Shown here: one piece after another, positions 1 to 9,894 of the stretch
How positions within the stretch are numbered: the stretch's first letter is position 1
Layout of the letters: every line of letters starts with the position of its first letter
Assembly (NCBI GenBank): GCA_964304625.1
Contig: OZ199838.1
Coordinates: 14,632,001-14,696,000 of the forward strand
Source: Kudoa neothunni
Taxonomy: Eukaryota > Cnidaria
Length of the DNA: 64,000 nt
Direction of reading: 5' to 3'
The notes under the pieces: model-generated
The model's input: only the letters and a program-made list of their open reading frames with translations
Database searches by the model: none
What the model was told of the DNA's origin: nothing
Program-made: the position numbers and the translations under genes

Positions 1-1182
1 CAAACATTGAATTATTTTATTTCTTTCTTAGTTATTAACTCAAAAGTTATTTATTATTACAATTTAGATTTTTTACTACTGATATATAACAATTTTATAT
101 AAAATGACTTTAAAAATAAACTATTTGCAAATTTCACAAAAACATCTCGTTTTTTATTATAATAAAAATACTTTATGAACTTTTAAATATAGATATTAAT
201 TTCGCAAGATTTGTTTTAGTTTATAATTTTTTTTATTAAATCTTTTGTTAGAAACTATTCAGTTTTTTTTTAAATTCAGGAACTTAATTTTAGAAATGAT
301 TATATTAATTTTTTACCTTGAAGTATGTGTAAACATTTTTGTATATGCCAAATTTTCCTAACAAAAAATTCGGCAAAATATACTAATTGTAAATATTTCA
401 AGATGTAAACATAATATGTTAATTCAATTTATTATTTATATCGGGACACATATAATTGACTAAAACTAATAAATTTATAGAAATAACAATTTTTTCGTTT
501 TTTTATAACTACATTTTTACGTTTATCGAATGCTATACTAAAAACACACGTAAGAATTTCTCTAATAAAATAATAATTTCATATAATCGACCTTAAGTTA
601 TTTCTCTATTGCAATTAAATATTGATTAATTATTAAAAAATCTCATCAAATCCAAGAAAATTAAGAAAATATATTTAGAGAGCACGTAATTATCTTCTCG
701 CTTTTAAACTATACATGCTTAAAATCTGTATAATTAAATTTGATATTGTAAAATTTATATTTATATGGTAAAAATATAAAATAGAACAAATTTATGAATG
801 CTTATGAAAACAAATTAGAGATCAATTCAATGTTTGTTGAAAAAAATAGAGATTGCACGTGTATCCGGCCACGTTCTGATGAGAAATTCTCAAAATTTTA
901 AAGTTGTTATTTTGAGCTGAATTCTTGCTCACCATATTCTTTTATTTTATTAATAAGAATCGGTAAAAATATACGAAAACCATGCGCAAGAGGACGTTTT
1001 TTATGTGCCGCACACTTTACCATTACCTGATATTTTATTGACAGGCCTAATGAATATCGCAAACCTAATATATTTTTTGTACTATTCAATGGTGAAGTGG
1101 ATAAAGATTTATAAAAATGTAAGAATAATTTTAAAGAGCAAATTTAAAGATATCTTGATATATTTTAATGTAACTTGACACA
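1..1182. other. Left edge, no gene seen
   Basis: AT-rich sequence with many homopolymer runs. I checked both strands for the missing downstream exons of the eIF2B epsilon gene, which would lie here or further left, and found none. One 60-codon open frame at 907-1089 on the minus strand resembles nothing I know and is probably chance. Confidence 0.5.
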
Positions 1183-1308
1183 CTATTCTTCATTACACAC
1201 TGGTTTTAAAAAACGAAATTTTATTGGTATCGGTTTTAAGTATCGGTATCTTTTGGTGAGTACCGAGTACTGCTCTAAAGTTGGTATCGGGGCAACCCTA
1301 GAATTAGT
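1183..1308. mobile_element. hAT-type terminal segment
   Basis: Read on the minus strand, the segment opens at 1308 with TAGGGTTGCCCCGATACC and continues with several copies of a CCGATACC/CGGTATC motif. Tips of this kind (a short CAGGG/TAGGG start, then nested GGTATCGG repeats) are typical of hAT elements and their MITEs. The tip points toward the eIF2B epsilon exons and the body extends left. I found no matching second end between 1 and 1182, so the element is truncated, very diverged, or runs off the window. It lies 22 bp beyond the proposed end of exon 3, inside that gene's third intron. Confidence 0.5.
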
Positions 1309-1329
1309 ATTTAAATTTAAGTAAATTAC

Positions 1330-2088
1330 ATAGGGAATTCCTTCATGAAGATCACAAAACTTTTTTATATACACTAGTTTATGTTCTTTTCGATCGACCA
1401 ATGTGAAATATGTGGTGTCAAATTCGGAATTTTTGTGCAATAAATTGTAATCTTTAAAAACAACGGTCATCAAATTGTTTTTGTGGGTTTTTTTGTATTC
1501 CCTATAAATTGTGAGTTAGTACATATTTTTAAAAGATGTTGACGTGAATTCCGCATAAAAAGTTAGTTAAAACATCACTTGTGTTGTATCACTAGATCAT
1601 ATAGATTCACTGTTGAAACCATGAATCCAGTCAATAGCAGGAAATCTTGAGAAACAACGTGTTTGTAATTTTGCTCCAGTTCTCTCATCACATCTCCAAC
1701 TGAATCGCAAATCTCGTTGGCTACAGTGGTTATCATCACATTCAATGTGGGATGTTGTTTCAACAGTTGACTAGTGGAAATGTGTTCTTTGATCACTTCT
1801 GCATGTGAACAAACCACCACCAACACTTCAACTACGCCACTTTCAACCAATAATTTTAATGTATAGTCGATAATTTTAGCGTTAAAAAAGTTCAGCAATG
1901 TCTAAAATAGATGAAGCTGTTTATTGGAGAAAATAATCGTTGGAGAATGATACCCGAGGTTTTTTGTAAGTAATTGGTAGGAAACGCTGATTAAAACTCT
2001 CCGCAAGTACCACCGCGCGTAACACAAAATCCTCATTTTTCCAATCATCATCGTTCTTTTTCTCCACTCTTTTCGAATGTTTCCTCAT
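1330..2088 (-). CDS. EIF2B5: eIF2B subunit epsilon, first three exons (partial)
   Basis: This is the catalytic epsilon subunit of the guanine-nucleotide exchange factor for eIF2, part of translation initiation in the cytosol. Exons are 1954-2088, 1579-1901 and 1330-1501, joined by introns of 52 and 77 bp with matching phases. The product starts MRKHSKRVEKK, then AVVLAESFNQRFLPI, matching the family's VLVADSFDRRFFPI start. It continues with DYTLKLLVESGV, EVIKEHISTS and the QDFLLLTG segment that lines up with the family's SDFLLVYGD. Exon 3 contains KNNLMTVVFKD, equivalent to the human KNVSVMTMIFKE region. This is only the nucleotidyltransferase-like N-terminal part, about 210 of some 700 residues; the left-handed beta-helix and the C-terminal catalytic HEAT domain are absent. 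A donor GTAATTT follows at 1329, so the gene probably continues left past a hAT tip and out of the window. A truncated copy is the alternative. Confidence 0.8.
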
Positions 2089-3221
2089 CTCAATCTTCAA
2101 TCACAAAATCACCCGTGGCAACTGTGCAGTACGATTTTTCCTCTGCGTACGCATAACAATGTTATGACATTGGATGGGCGTTGTTTGCAGTTTGAATTAT
2201 ACTGATGCCAATCGGCTTATACGCCACGTAGGATAAAAATGGATATTGGATACTGCTAATTTTTAATGTTATTTTAATCATCGAACAATATTAAATTTAG
2301 ATATTATTATCATTTTATTTGTACGATGATTTAATGGACAAAAATTTTTATTTGGATGCACGTCTTGCTGTTTTTCCGATGAAAATAGCATCACGTTTCG
2401 TTGTTGTGCTATATTTTCTGTATTAATTTCCGAGAGAATGAAGTAAATTTTGGAAGTGATATTTGAATAATGAATTATTTTAATTGAATCAAAATATTAA
2501 AGGTGTCAAAATGATTAAAGTTTCTAGTGTACTGATTATAGTATTTTTTTGAGAAACATCAGGTGCTACAATTAAATTGGTCCTTTGATAAAATTCCTCG
2601 TCCGTAAAATCAAGTTAAAAAACTTGAATATTTCAGGAATGAGGAGCAATGTGAGCGGTTGATCCAATAACATGATGATAAATGTTATGAATAGGTCACT
2701 GACTTTATAATTAAACTGAAAATTAACGTATCTATGTATTTTTGAGGTATAATTATAATCAACTTTTTTTATTTGATGCTTCAAAAAAATGATGCCAAGT
2801 CATACTACAGTAATGGATAGGTCGTCCGTAATCCCCTTGGAGATGGGTAAATTGCACGTACTGTACTACCGGTCCCAACCAAATAGTATGCATTTTTTCG
2901 CGCCTGCGAACAAAAAAAATTATGACACCAAAACTAGCTATAGCTTTAATATTAATGAAAAGACAGTTATTTTTCCGGTTTAAATTACATTTACAATTGA
3001 ACAAACATCCGAAATAGAATTAAATATTAACTTCCATTTCTTTGAGTCATGATGTTTCAAAATTTTTTGCCAAACCCCTTTAAATAAAGTAAGGCCGTGC
3101 TTGAAAGGTTCAATTTTTATGAATACAATTACATTCCGTTTCTGAATCATTAGGTATGGACAGTCATCGCGTCATTGTTACTACTATGAATTAGAGGGGA
3201 CACATTTGTGAACCACATTAT
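2089..3221. other. Intergenic, no supported gene
   Basis: No supported coding sequence. Open frames of 60-80 codons overlap on opposite strands around 2760-3000; neither resembles a known family, and mutual overlap is what a short GC-richer patch gives by chance. The upstream region of the eIF2B epsilon gene (2089 upward) should hold its promoter, but I see no distinctive element. Confidence 0.5.
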
Positions 3222-3223
3222 TA

Positions 3224-3248
3224 TAGGGTTTTTCGAGCTTTAGTGACA
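3224..3248 (+). repeat. Left terminal inverted repeat of DD34E transposon
   Basis: Matches the complement of 4601-4625 at 24 of 25 positions. The only difference is T versus C after TAGGGTTTT. Confidence 0.93.
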
Positions 3249-3311
3249 TCATGTCAAGCATTAGTGACATCGTGTCAAGCATTAATGACATCATGTCAAG
3301 CTTTAGTGACA
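3236..3311 (+). repeat. Subterminal 21-bp iterons
   Basis: Three head-to-tail 21-bp units (3236-3256, 3257-3277, 3278-3298) of consensus AGCWTTAGTGACATCRTGTC plus A, and a fourth partial unit at 3299-3311. The first unit overlaps the inner part of the left inverted repeat (AGCTTTAGTGACA), so the repeated word is the same as the inner TIR. The right end has only the single TIR copy. The simplest reading is a row of transposase-binding sites on one side only. Confidence 0.9.
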
Positions 3312-3449
3312 CGTGCGTAATTTAAGCTTATAATTACGTTCACATTGTAAATTAATCGAATAAAAATAATATGAGTGGTATAAATTTAACATTACACGTT
3401 AGTTTAATATTTGTGAACTTTAAAAACAGATAATAGCGACGATTCTCAA

Positions 3450-4472
3450 ATGACAACTCGAACCAAATTTAAGAGACAAACAATAAGTGACCGAGATAGG
3501 AAAATGATTGCTAATCAGTGCGAATTGGGTTACAGCAACGCCGTCATCGCTGAAAATGTTGGAATTAAGCGACAAACTGTTGCTTCAATTGTAAAATCGT
3601 ATCTTCTTGATGGGAAAGAAAAGTCATTAAAAAGGGGTGGTGACTTTTCTTCAAAACTCAATGAAGATCAAAAGTTGCGTATTAGAAGTTGGGTGGATGA
3701 GGACGCCACCATTACCCTTAAGACTCTTCGTCAAACATTATTAGACGAATGTGGCGTGAGTGTTAGCGTTAGCACAATAAATAGATGCCTTAAAGAATTC
3801 CATTATTCTTTAAAAATGCTCACCATTGTTCCTGAACGAAGAAACTCTGACGATACAGTGGAAAAACGTTTTGTGTACGCCCAAGAGTTCAATTCAAAAT
3901 TGCTTGAGGCAGAAGGCAGCAACTTTGTTTTTATTGACGAAGTTGGTTTTAATGTATCGTCACGTACAAGACAGGGTCGTTCGCTTGCTGGTACATCAGC
4001 ATATGTAAACGTGAAAGCCGTCAAGTCAAGGAACATACCCGTCATCGCAGCGATGAATAAGTATGGCATGGTGCTATATAAAATAAATCGAAGACCAGTA
4101 AATGGCGAAGATTTTAAAGAGTTCCTCATTGAGTTGGCAGATTTGTGCCGTTCTTTGGAAATTGAAGATCCATGCTTCATACTCGATAATGCAAGGATAC
4201 ATCATTATCGGGGACTTAGCGAAATTTTAGCAACGTTACAACTAACGTTGATGTATCTACCTCCGTATTCACCCTTCATGAATCCAATTGAAAATGTTTT
4301 CAGCAAATGGAAAAACCATGTTGTGAGAGGACATGCAAGAAATGAAAGCGACCTTTTAAATTTAATAGATGATGGTTTCAAAGTTATTTCCACCAACGAC
4401 TGCTCAAATTATTATCGAAAAATGCTTCGATATATCAGCAGATGTTTGAACCGAGAAATTATTTTAGAATAA
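3450..4472 (+). CDS. Tc1/mariner-IS630 family transposase
   Basis: 340 residues, intronless and intact. Residues 1-55 form the paired-like helix-turn-helix (GYSNAVIAENVGIKRQTVAS is the clearest piece), and a second winged-helix-like segment follows around 70-120 with VSVSTINRCLKEF. The catalytic triad is visible: D163 in FVFIDEVGFN, D246 in FILDNARIHH and E281 in LPPYSPFMNPIENVFSKWK, with 34 residues between the last two, hence DD34E. It cuts and pastes the surrounding element at TA sites. The start used is the ATG at 3450, about 140 bp inside the iterons. Relatives are widespread in invertebrates, fungi and oomycetes, so recent horizontal arrival is possible but not shown by the sequence alone. 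Confidence 0.95.
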   Translation: MTTRTKFKRQTISDRDRKMIANQCELGYSNAVIAENVGIKRQTVASIVKSYLLDGKEKSLKRGGDFSSKLNEDQKLRIRSWVDEDATITLKTLRQTLLDECGVSVSVSTINRCLKEFHYSLKMLTIVPERRNSDDTVEKRFVYAQEFNSKLLEAEGSNFVFIDEVGFNVSSRTRQGRSLAGTSAYVNVKAVKSRNIPVIAAMNKYGMVLYKINRRPVNGEDFKEFLIELADLCRSLEIEDPCFILDNARIHHYRGLSEILATLQLTLMYLPPYSPFMNPIENVFSKWKNHVVRGHARNESDLLNLIDDGFKVISTNDCSNYYRKMLRYISRCLNREIILE

Positions 4473-4600
4473 GTATAAATTATACGATAGTGTTTGGATA
4501 TCTTTTTCAAATTCCCAAAATTATTATTTGTTGTTCATTCGAAATTTAAAGTAATATTTTCGTATTTTTTTACCTAATTATATAGCTATCTTAAATACCG

Positions 4601-4625
4601 TGTCACTAAAGCTCGGAAAACCCTA
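4601..4625 (-). repeat. Right terminal inverted repeat of DD34E transposon
   Basis: Reverse complement of 3224-3248 with one mismatch; followed by TA at 4626-4627. Confidence 0.93.
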
Positions 4626-4627
4626 TA

Positions 4628-5466
4628 TATATCTATAGCATGTATGTATTTACCCCTCATTTTTCAACTAGCTACCATATTTATGTAACCATAAAAACTG
4701 GCTAATTGTTCATCTGTGGCAAAAAAATGAAAGAAAACGCTTAATTTAATCACGCGGCCAAAGCAAAAAGGTTCGTAAGACCGATCCTCGCGTGACTTTT
4801 TATTTTTCGTTTATTCGTAATAATTATGCGTATAAATAAATTAAAATGAGTAATTATAACATCATAAAATTTTTAAAATCATTTTAAATATGATAGAACC
4901 TTTTACTGTGTAAAAAACTGATGTACGTACGATCGGCCCGTTACTGTAATATTTGTTCAATAAACAATCTAAACATTTTGTTATTTGAGTTTGAGCGTGG
5001 TTTAAAAACAATTTTTTTGGAATTTAATCATTTTAATAAAAATAATAGTTAATTTTTAGAATTTGGAAAGAGAATTTTTATGTGAATGTAAATAAAGCGT
5101 GGTATCTATTTTTTTTAAGGGATCTTATTAAGGATCAGTAGCCACCTATTGATAGTGATATATAATGGAACGTAGATTAAAAAGAAGTCCTACAAAATTA
5201 TGCTAAAGAAAAATTAATCCTTAAAGATAACCTTGGGCTCTTGGATTCTATTTTTCTATTACTTTTCTTATAAATTTTGATGTCCAATTTGTTTTATTTT
5301 GTGCATTTTCGCCAGAATTTCACCAAATTTAATAAAATATTATTGATCAACCGCTATAATAAATGTGAATAAATCTCCAGCAGAAATACACAAAATATAA
5401 CATGTTTTACAGACAAAAATAATATAAAGATGGATACACGGATCCGAAGATCATCCTTTAAACCTA
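4628..5466. other. Intergenic, nothing recognised
   Basis: AT-rich spacer between the DD34E transposon and the next inverted-repeat element. No coding sequence or RNA gene seen. Confidence 0.5.
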
Positions 5467-6084
5467 GAATACCTGGAGGTAGCCACTATGACCAATCAAT
5501 GCCTATTATATCAAACTCTTACAAAATATTTTATTTCCTTTTTTCCATTAGTGTATTTTATAATATAATGATGGTTTTAATAAAACTTAAATAATACAGT
5601 TTAACGTTTAATTCTTTTGCTTAAATCAAAAAAAGAGAAAAAGTTATACACATACCTGAACGTACCCATCGTGGTCATCATTTAAATAATAATTTTTAGA
5701 TGGTAAAAACTATGTAAAAAAACTTTTCTGAGGTAAAATAAAAACTATAAATGTAATTTGAAGCAAATATTTTTTAATTCATTTTTTTGTTTCTATAACA
5801 ACTTGGTTCTGTCAACTAATTTAATCTGGCATGTGAATCGCGCATGTTATAATAATTTTGTTAAATTACATATCAACCAAAAGTAGTAAATTAACATAAC
5901 TGTCTAGAATTTAATTTAGACCATCTCATCATAAATTAAAAATGTAAAAATTCATAGACTGTATATATTTCTTATTCATAAATTAAATTGTAATGCCAAG
6001 TTTCCAGTTACAAAGTATGAATTTATATATAATTAACATATTCCCGTCAACAGTGGGAGAGGTTTCATTATAAAATAATAATAA

Positions 6085-6105
6085 GAAGACGACGACGACG
6101 ACGAC
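6085..6105 (+). repeat. (GAC)n microsatellite
   Basis: A short pure run of GAC triplets in AT-rich surroundings. No associated coding frame. Confidence 0.8.
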
Positions 6106-6185
6106 TAAAATGTGAAAAATGAAACAATGATTAAACAACTTATTTCTAATTTTTCACGCTTTCACAATACAGTCAGAGTCCAACA

Positions 6186-6240
6186 GGCCTCGTACGTAAT
6201 GAGTCGGGGAATGGAGTCTCATCTGATTACGTATGAGCCC
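6186..6240. repeat. Short imperfect palindrome
   Basis: Arms GGCCTCGTACGTAAT (6186-6200) and ATTACGTATGAGCCC (6226-6240) pair at 13 of 15 positions around a 25-bp GC-richer loop. Function unknown. Confidence 0.6.
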
Positions 6241-6807
6241 TCGGCGCTTGCGCGTTTATAATTTTTTCTGAAACTTTTATTCTACTTTAATCATTGTTTT
6301 ATGCATACTTAACTGAAATAAAATAAATTTTGACGTTATTGCGTCTATTTTTATATTGAGTGAACAATTTTAAGGTGAAATAAATTGAACGAATCGATGG
6401 TCTATTGGTGATCTAAAAAAATTCTAAAGGAATTATGAAATTGCGAAAATTACAAATAAATAGTAACAACTATTCTTATGTAATAAAATGTATTTTGATT
6501 GTTTCTAATTTGTTCGGCTCTAAATATCTCAATACAAATTCATGCTATCCAATTTATAAATACTTTTAGAAAAATCATATTTTCGTTATCGTTCTTGAAT
6601 CGTTTATAATACTTATTAGCTTCCTTTCCGACACCTAAAATGCCTTTAACTTGGTTCAATTATTTTTGCTTTAATATCTTAAATAAATCTTTTTAATATT
6701 CGAGAGCTTGATTAAATGAAATAGGTGGATTCAAAATTTCTGATTAAACTTCATCGGATGGATTTTAATCATCTTTTTCAGTATTTTTTAAATCCTTAAT
6801 TATTTTT

Positions 6808-7008
6808 TTAACGTTTGCTTAAAACATTTTTAGGCGACCACTGTACAAGGACAGCATAAAGGTTCTCATTCCATTCTGGGACGGTTCCAGCCTCAACATG
6901 AAACGTAACATATTTTAATTTAACCCGGTCTTTTAATCCTTTAAACCTTCCGCAGTTGAACTTATCGCTATTATTGTTACTTTCCTTTGGAGTGAATCTA
7001 CTCGACAT
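6808..7008 (-). CDS. Unrecognised short ORF inside the TIR element
   Basis: 66 codons starting MSSRFTPKESNNNSDKF. The middle carries TFHVEAGTVPEWNENLYAV, which loosely recalls the beta-strand and NPxWNE turn of C2 domains, but the similarity is too short to name a family. An internal splice after NCGR (donor GTTTAAAG) is possible, so this could be one exon of a longer gene. Its position between the 5467/7712 inverted repeats makes a captured fragment or a chance frame equally likely. Confidence 0.2.
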   Translation of the reverse strand: MSSRFTPKESNNNSDKFNCGRFKGLKDRVKLKYVTFHVEAGTVPEWNENLYAVLVQWSPKNVLSKR

Positions 7009-7712
7009 TTAATGGTAATATCAGTGTTAATAATACCGCCATTCACTCTTGTTTAAAATATTCATTTATAAACTTTGTTATCAACATGACGACTGAGACC
7101 TTATTTAAAATTTTTCGAGAATTGTTCAAAAGTCCTAGACCTCCCAATTTTAAAATTACATATCTAATTATAATCCCATTAAATTTTGACATTTTTTTCA
7201 GGCCGTACTTATCCATAGTCATTTTTTTAATTTCTTAACTCGCGTAAATAATCATAATATTGAATTATTTTATATTTCTGAGAAGAGCTTTTGTATTTTC
7301 GCGGTTAGATAGATTTTATTATTCCCGCGATTTCGCACGAAGCATGCAAAGTGTACTTTTAGGTACATTTTCCATTACGTAGAATCGTTGCCTTACGTAC
7401 GAGCCGTGTTTCTGATTTTATTTTTTACAATGAATAATATTTTTTTCATTTTTAATTATTTGATAGTTAAAAACATTTTCTTTATTATAATAAAGAATTA
7501 GAAAATTAAAGTTTAGTTTAGTGTGAAAAAATGGCGAATATGTACGAGCCCTGTTGCATTGTATATACAGGCATAATTATTTTTATTCAATTTATTATAC
7601 TTTAAAATGTAAAAAATAACGTAAATAATTATATTCATAACCTTAGGTGCAACGATTTTTATTATTTTAGTACATTATTGCATGTGGTCGAATTGGCTAC
7701 CTCCAGGTATTC

Positions 7713-9894
7713 GTTCGACTTTTTTCCTCTGGTGTTTAAGTTTTAAGACAGGGGTTGATAACGGGGAGAAAATTAAATGACATCAAAATTTCGATAGGGT
7801 CAATTTTAGCATAGTGCAGTTTTTTACAAATTTAACCCTATTACACCGGAATTTTTTGGTTGCGGTCTGAAGATAAAGTATTACGTAAAAGTGGTTATTT
7901 AGAACGCCTTAAAAATATAAAATTCTCAAAATAATTTTTATCAGTCATTATCATCAAATTATAAGAAAAAATGGAAATTAAATAAAAATCCTGTTCTTAT
8001 GTATTATAACTGCGTAAAAATTCCACGCATAATTTAAAATGCATTTAAAACTAATTTTCTGTCTGTTTTAGTAAATAAGGGCTCAATATAATTAATATGT
8101 TTACATCGATTGTTTTTCTGTGTGTGCGAGCCAATTAAGTTGTCAATTTCTCGGTTTCAAAACTATTTCATACACAAAATATTCAACGCTGAAAATTTTA
8201 AAAAGAGCTAAAACGATTTGAGTTCAAGCATATATATTTTCATTCTCATGAAGTAAAGATATTATACTAGCGTAAACTGCTGACGTTGTTTGGGAATTTT
8301 AGGCAGTGAGAAGTTTCTTGAAAACTTACAAAAATACGTTAATACTTCAAATTAACCTATAGAAGGAGTAAAAGTAAAATCCTTTGAGCATCATACTATA
8401 ATGATCTTGATTTAGAAATTTATATCATGATCATATCTCTGTAAGGGTGTTCTAATCCCGGCGTTCAATTAACAACTAACAATTTTTTTGCCGCAACCGA
8501 CACAGAATAATTTGAAGTCAGTGTTATGTGTATTTGTATTCCTTTATGGTTTAAGTTCCTGTAAAAGTGTTACCTAAGACATTATTTTTTATCCCAAAGG
8601 GTTTTTGAAAGTTGGATTGTCGTCCAGCTCAAAAAGTTTGTGCACAACCATTTAAGAGAGATAAAAAAGGGAAAATTATATAGAGACAGAAAAAAGAGAC
8701 ATACGAAAATTCAACTTTATCTCTCAAATTAATCTCTTTGCTCAGCATAAACTTTAGTGCACCTTTTCGCATAAACAACCATAAATCGCGTCAGTATCAG
8801 CATAAATAATTTAAATAATTAGATGAAATAAAATTGCAATTATCTACATTGAATTAAATCACTAAAAGATCAACAAAACGATTGATTACAGTGAAATCTA
8901 CGGATACAGTGCGGGTATTATAAAATTTCTTTCGATTTGATTATAGCATACATTGCTACTTTGCTATTAACAAAGCTAACGTAGATTTCTTGTCATATCT
9001 AAAACCATTAATAGAACTTTCAATGTATTTTTATCAAATCAAACATTAAAAATTCCCTATTGGTGGTACCTTTTGCGGAAAACCCCAAAAGGAAACGCCA
9101 TCTTCATATACAAAGATAGATGACAGTGTTTAATTAACAACTGATAATCACTATGGCATAAACTGGTGTTGATCCAATTGTTGAAATCCTGTGACCCCTT
9201 AAACAAAGTTTAAATTGACAAAATCATTATTTTCTAATATTTTTTAGAAAATTGGTGGCGTAAAAACGATCGAACGATTTTTGACAGCGTCGCAAACTTT
9301 TTAAAATTTCATAAATGTCTCTCTATTAGGAAGAAATTTTATTGCACATGAGTACTTGCTGACACACACACGGACACTACAACTTTATATATAGTAGATA
9401 GTAGATAACAACGTTTTACTTTAGCTGACTATTTCAATTATTTAACTTGATATTTAGAGTTGAGTGATTGTGTTGTAGTCAAGAGGGCGTTATAATTTTT
9501 GTCGGATAAAGTTGTAATAATTGGAGTTAAAAGTAAGTTTCTGACGTGATCTTCCGGTTAAATAGTTTGTATTATTTTGCTGATCTCCACAAATTTATTT
9601 TAATATTAATTCCATAAATCGCGAATATTAAAAGTATAATACTTTAAAAAATTTTTAGCTTAGTCCTTTCTATGAATTAATTAAAAGAATTAGTGTGTTT
9701 TTAAATGATTTTTAAAGGGATTTTCAACCCAAAATATGTCTATTTTCGGACGAAGCTGGGAACGTCGCGCCAGTATTCAATATTTGCGCAGAGACTATCC
9801 ATTCATGTAATAATATTATAATACCAAATTATTATTATTCTATAAACCAACTAAATTTAGAAATGTTTTATCCACTAAAATATAGTCTCGGCAA
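7713..9894. other. Gene-free stretch with an interspersed repeat
   Basis: No coding sequence seen. From about 8320 to 9400 the sequence resembles 11890-12720 in the same order (see the repeat entries). The remainder is AT-rich spacer. Confidence 0.45.
8320..9400 (+). repeat. Interspersed repeat family, copy A
   Basis: Shared landmarks with copy B occur in the same order: TTAACCTATAGAAGGAG near 8350, a stretch with CCTGTG and AATTGACAAAATCATTATTTT around 9190-9230, and ATGTCTCTCTATTAGG near 9315. It ends in a CACACACACGGACACTAC plus TTTATATATAG tail near 9364-9400. Divergence is high. A CA-rich and TATATA-rich 3' tail suits a LINE, SINE or Helitron-like family, but no protein is readable. Confidence 0.4.

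Larger units (their letters stand above)
3224..4625 (+). mobile_element. Tc1/mariner-IS630 DNA transposon (DD34E), apparently complete
   Basis: A 1402-bp element with 25-bp terminal inverted repeats, TAGGGTTTTTCGAGCTTTAG at 3224 and its complement ending at 4625, differing at a single position. A TA dinucleotide flanks each side (3222-3223 and 4626-4627), the usual target duplication of this superfamily. One uninterrupted transposase gene fills the middle. The near-identical ends and unbroken frame point to a young, possibly mobile copy. The exact end is uncertain by 2 bp because the flanks read TATA. Confidence 0.93.
5467..7712. mobile_element. Candidate TIR element, 2.2 kb, family unknown
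   Basis: Two perfect 19-bp inverted copies of GAATACCTGGAGGTAGCCA bound this interval (5467-5485 and 7694-7712). Beyond 19 bp the arms decay into weaker similarity (CTATGACC against ATTCGACC). No clear target-site duplication is visible, and the only longer frame inside (6808-7008, minus) is not a transposase. A non-autonomous DNA element is the likely explanation; two unrelated insertions of one short repeat in opposite orientation would look the same. Confidence 0.5.

Noticed and set aside
2759-3004. Overlapping open frames on both strands
   Set aside because: Both readings are short, mutually overlapping and unlike any known family.
3236-3311. Short direct repeats that could be read as a CRISPR-like array
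   Set aside because: Units are contiguous with no spacers, lie at a transposon end and repeat the transposon's own inner TIR word; the genome is eukaryotic.
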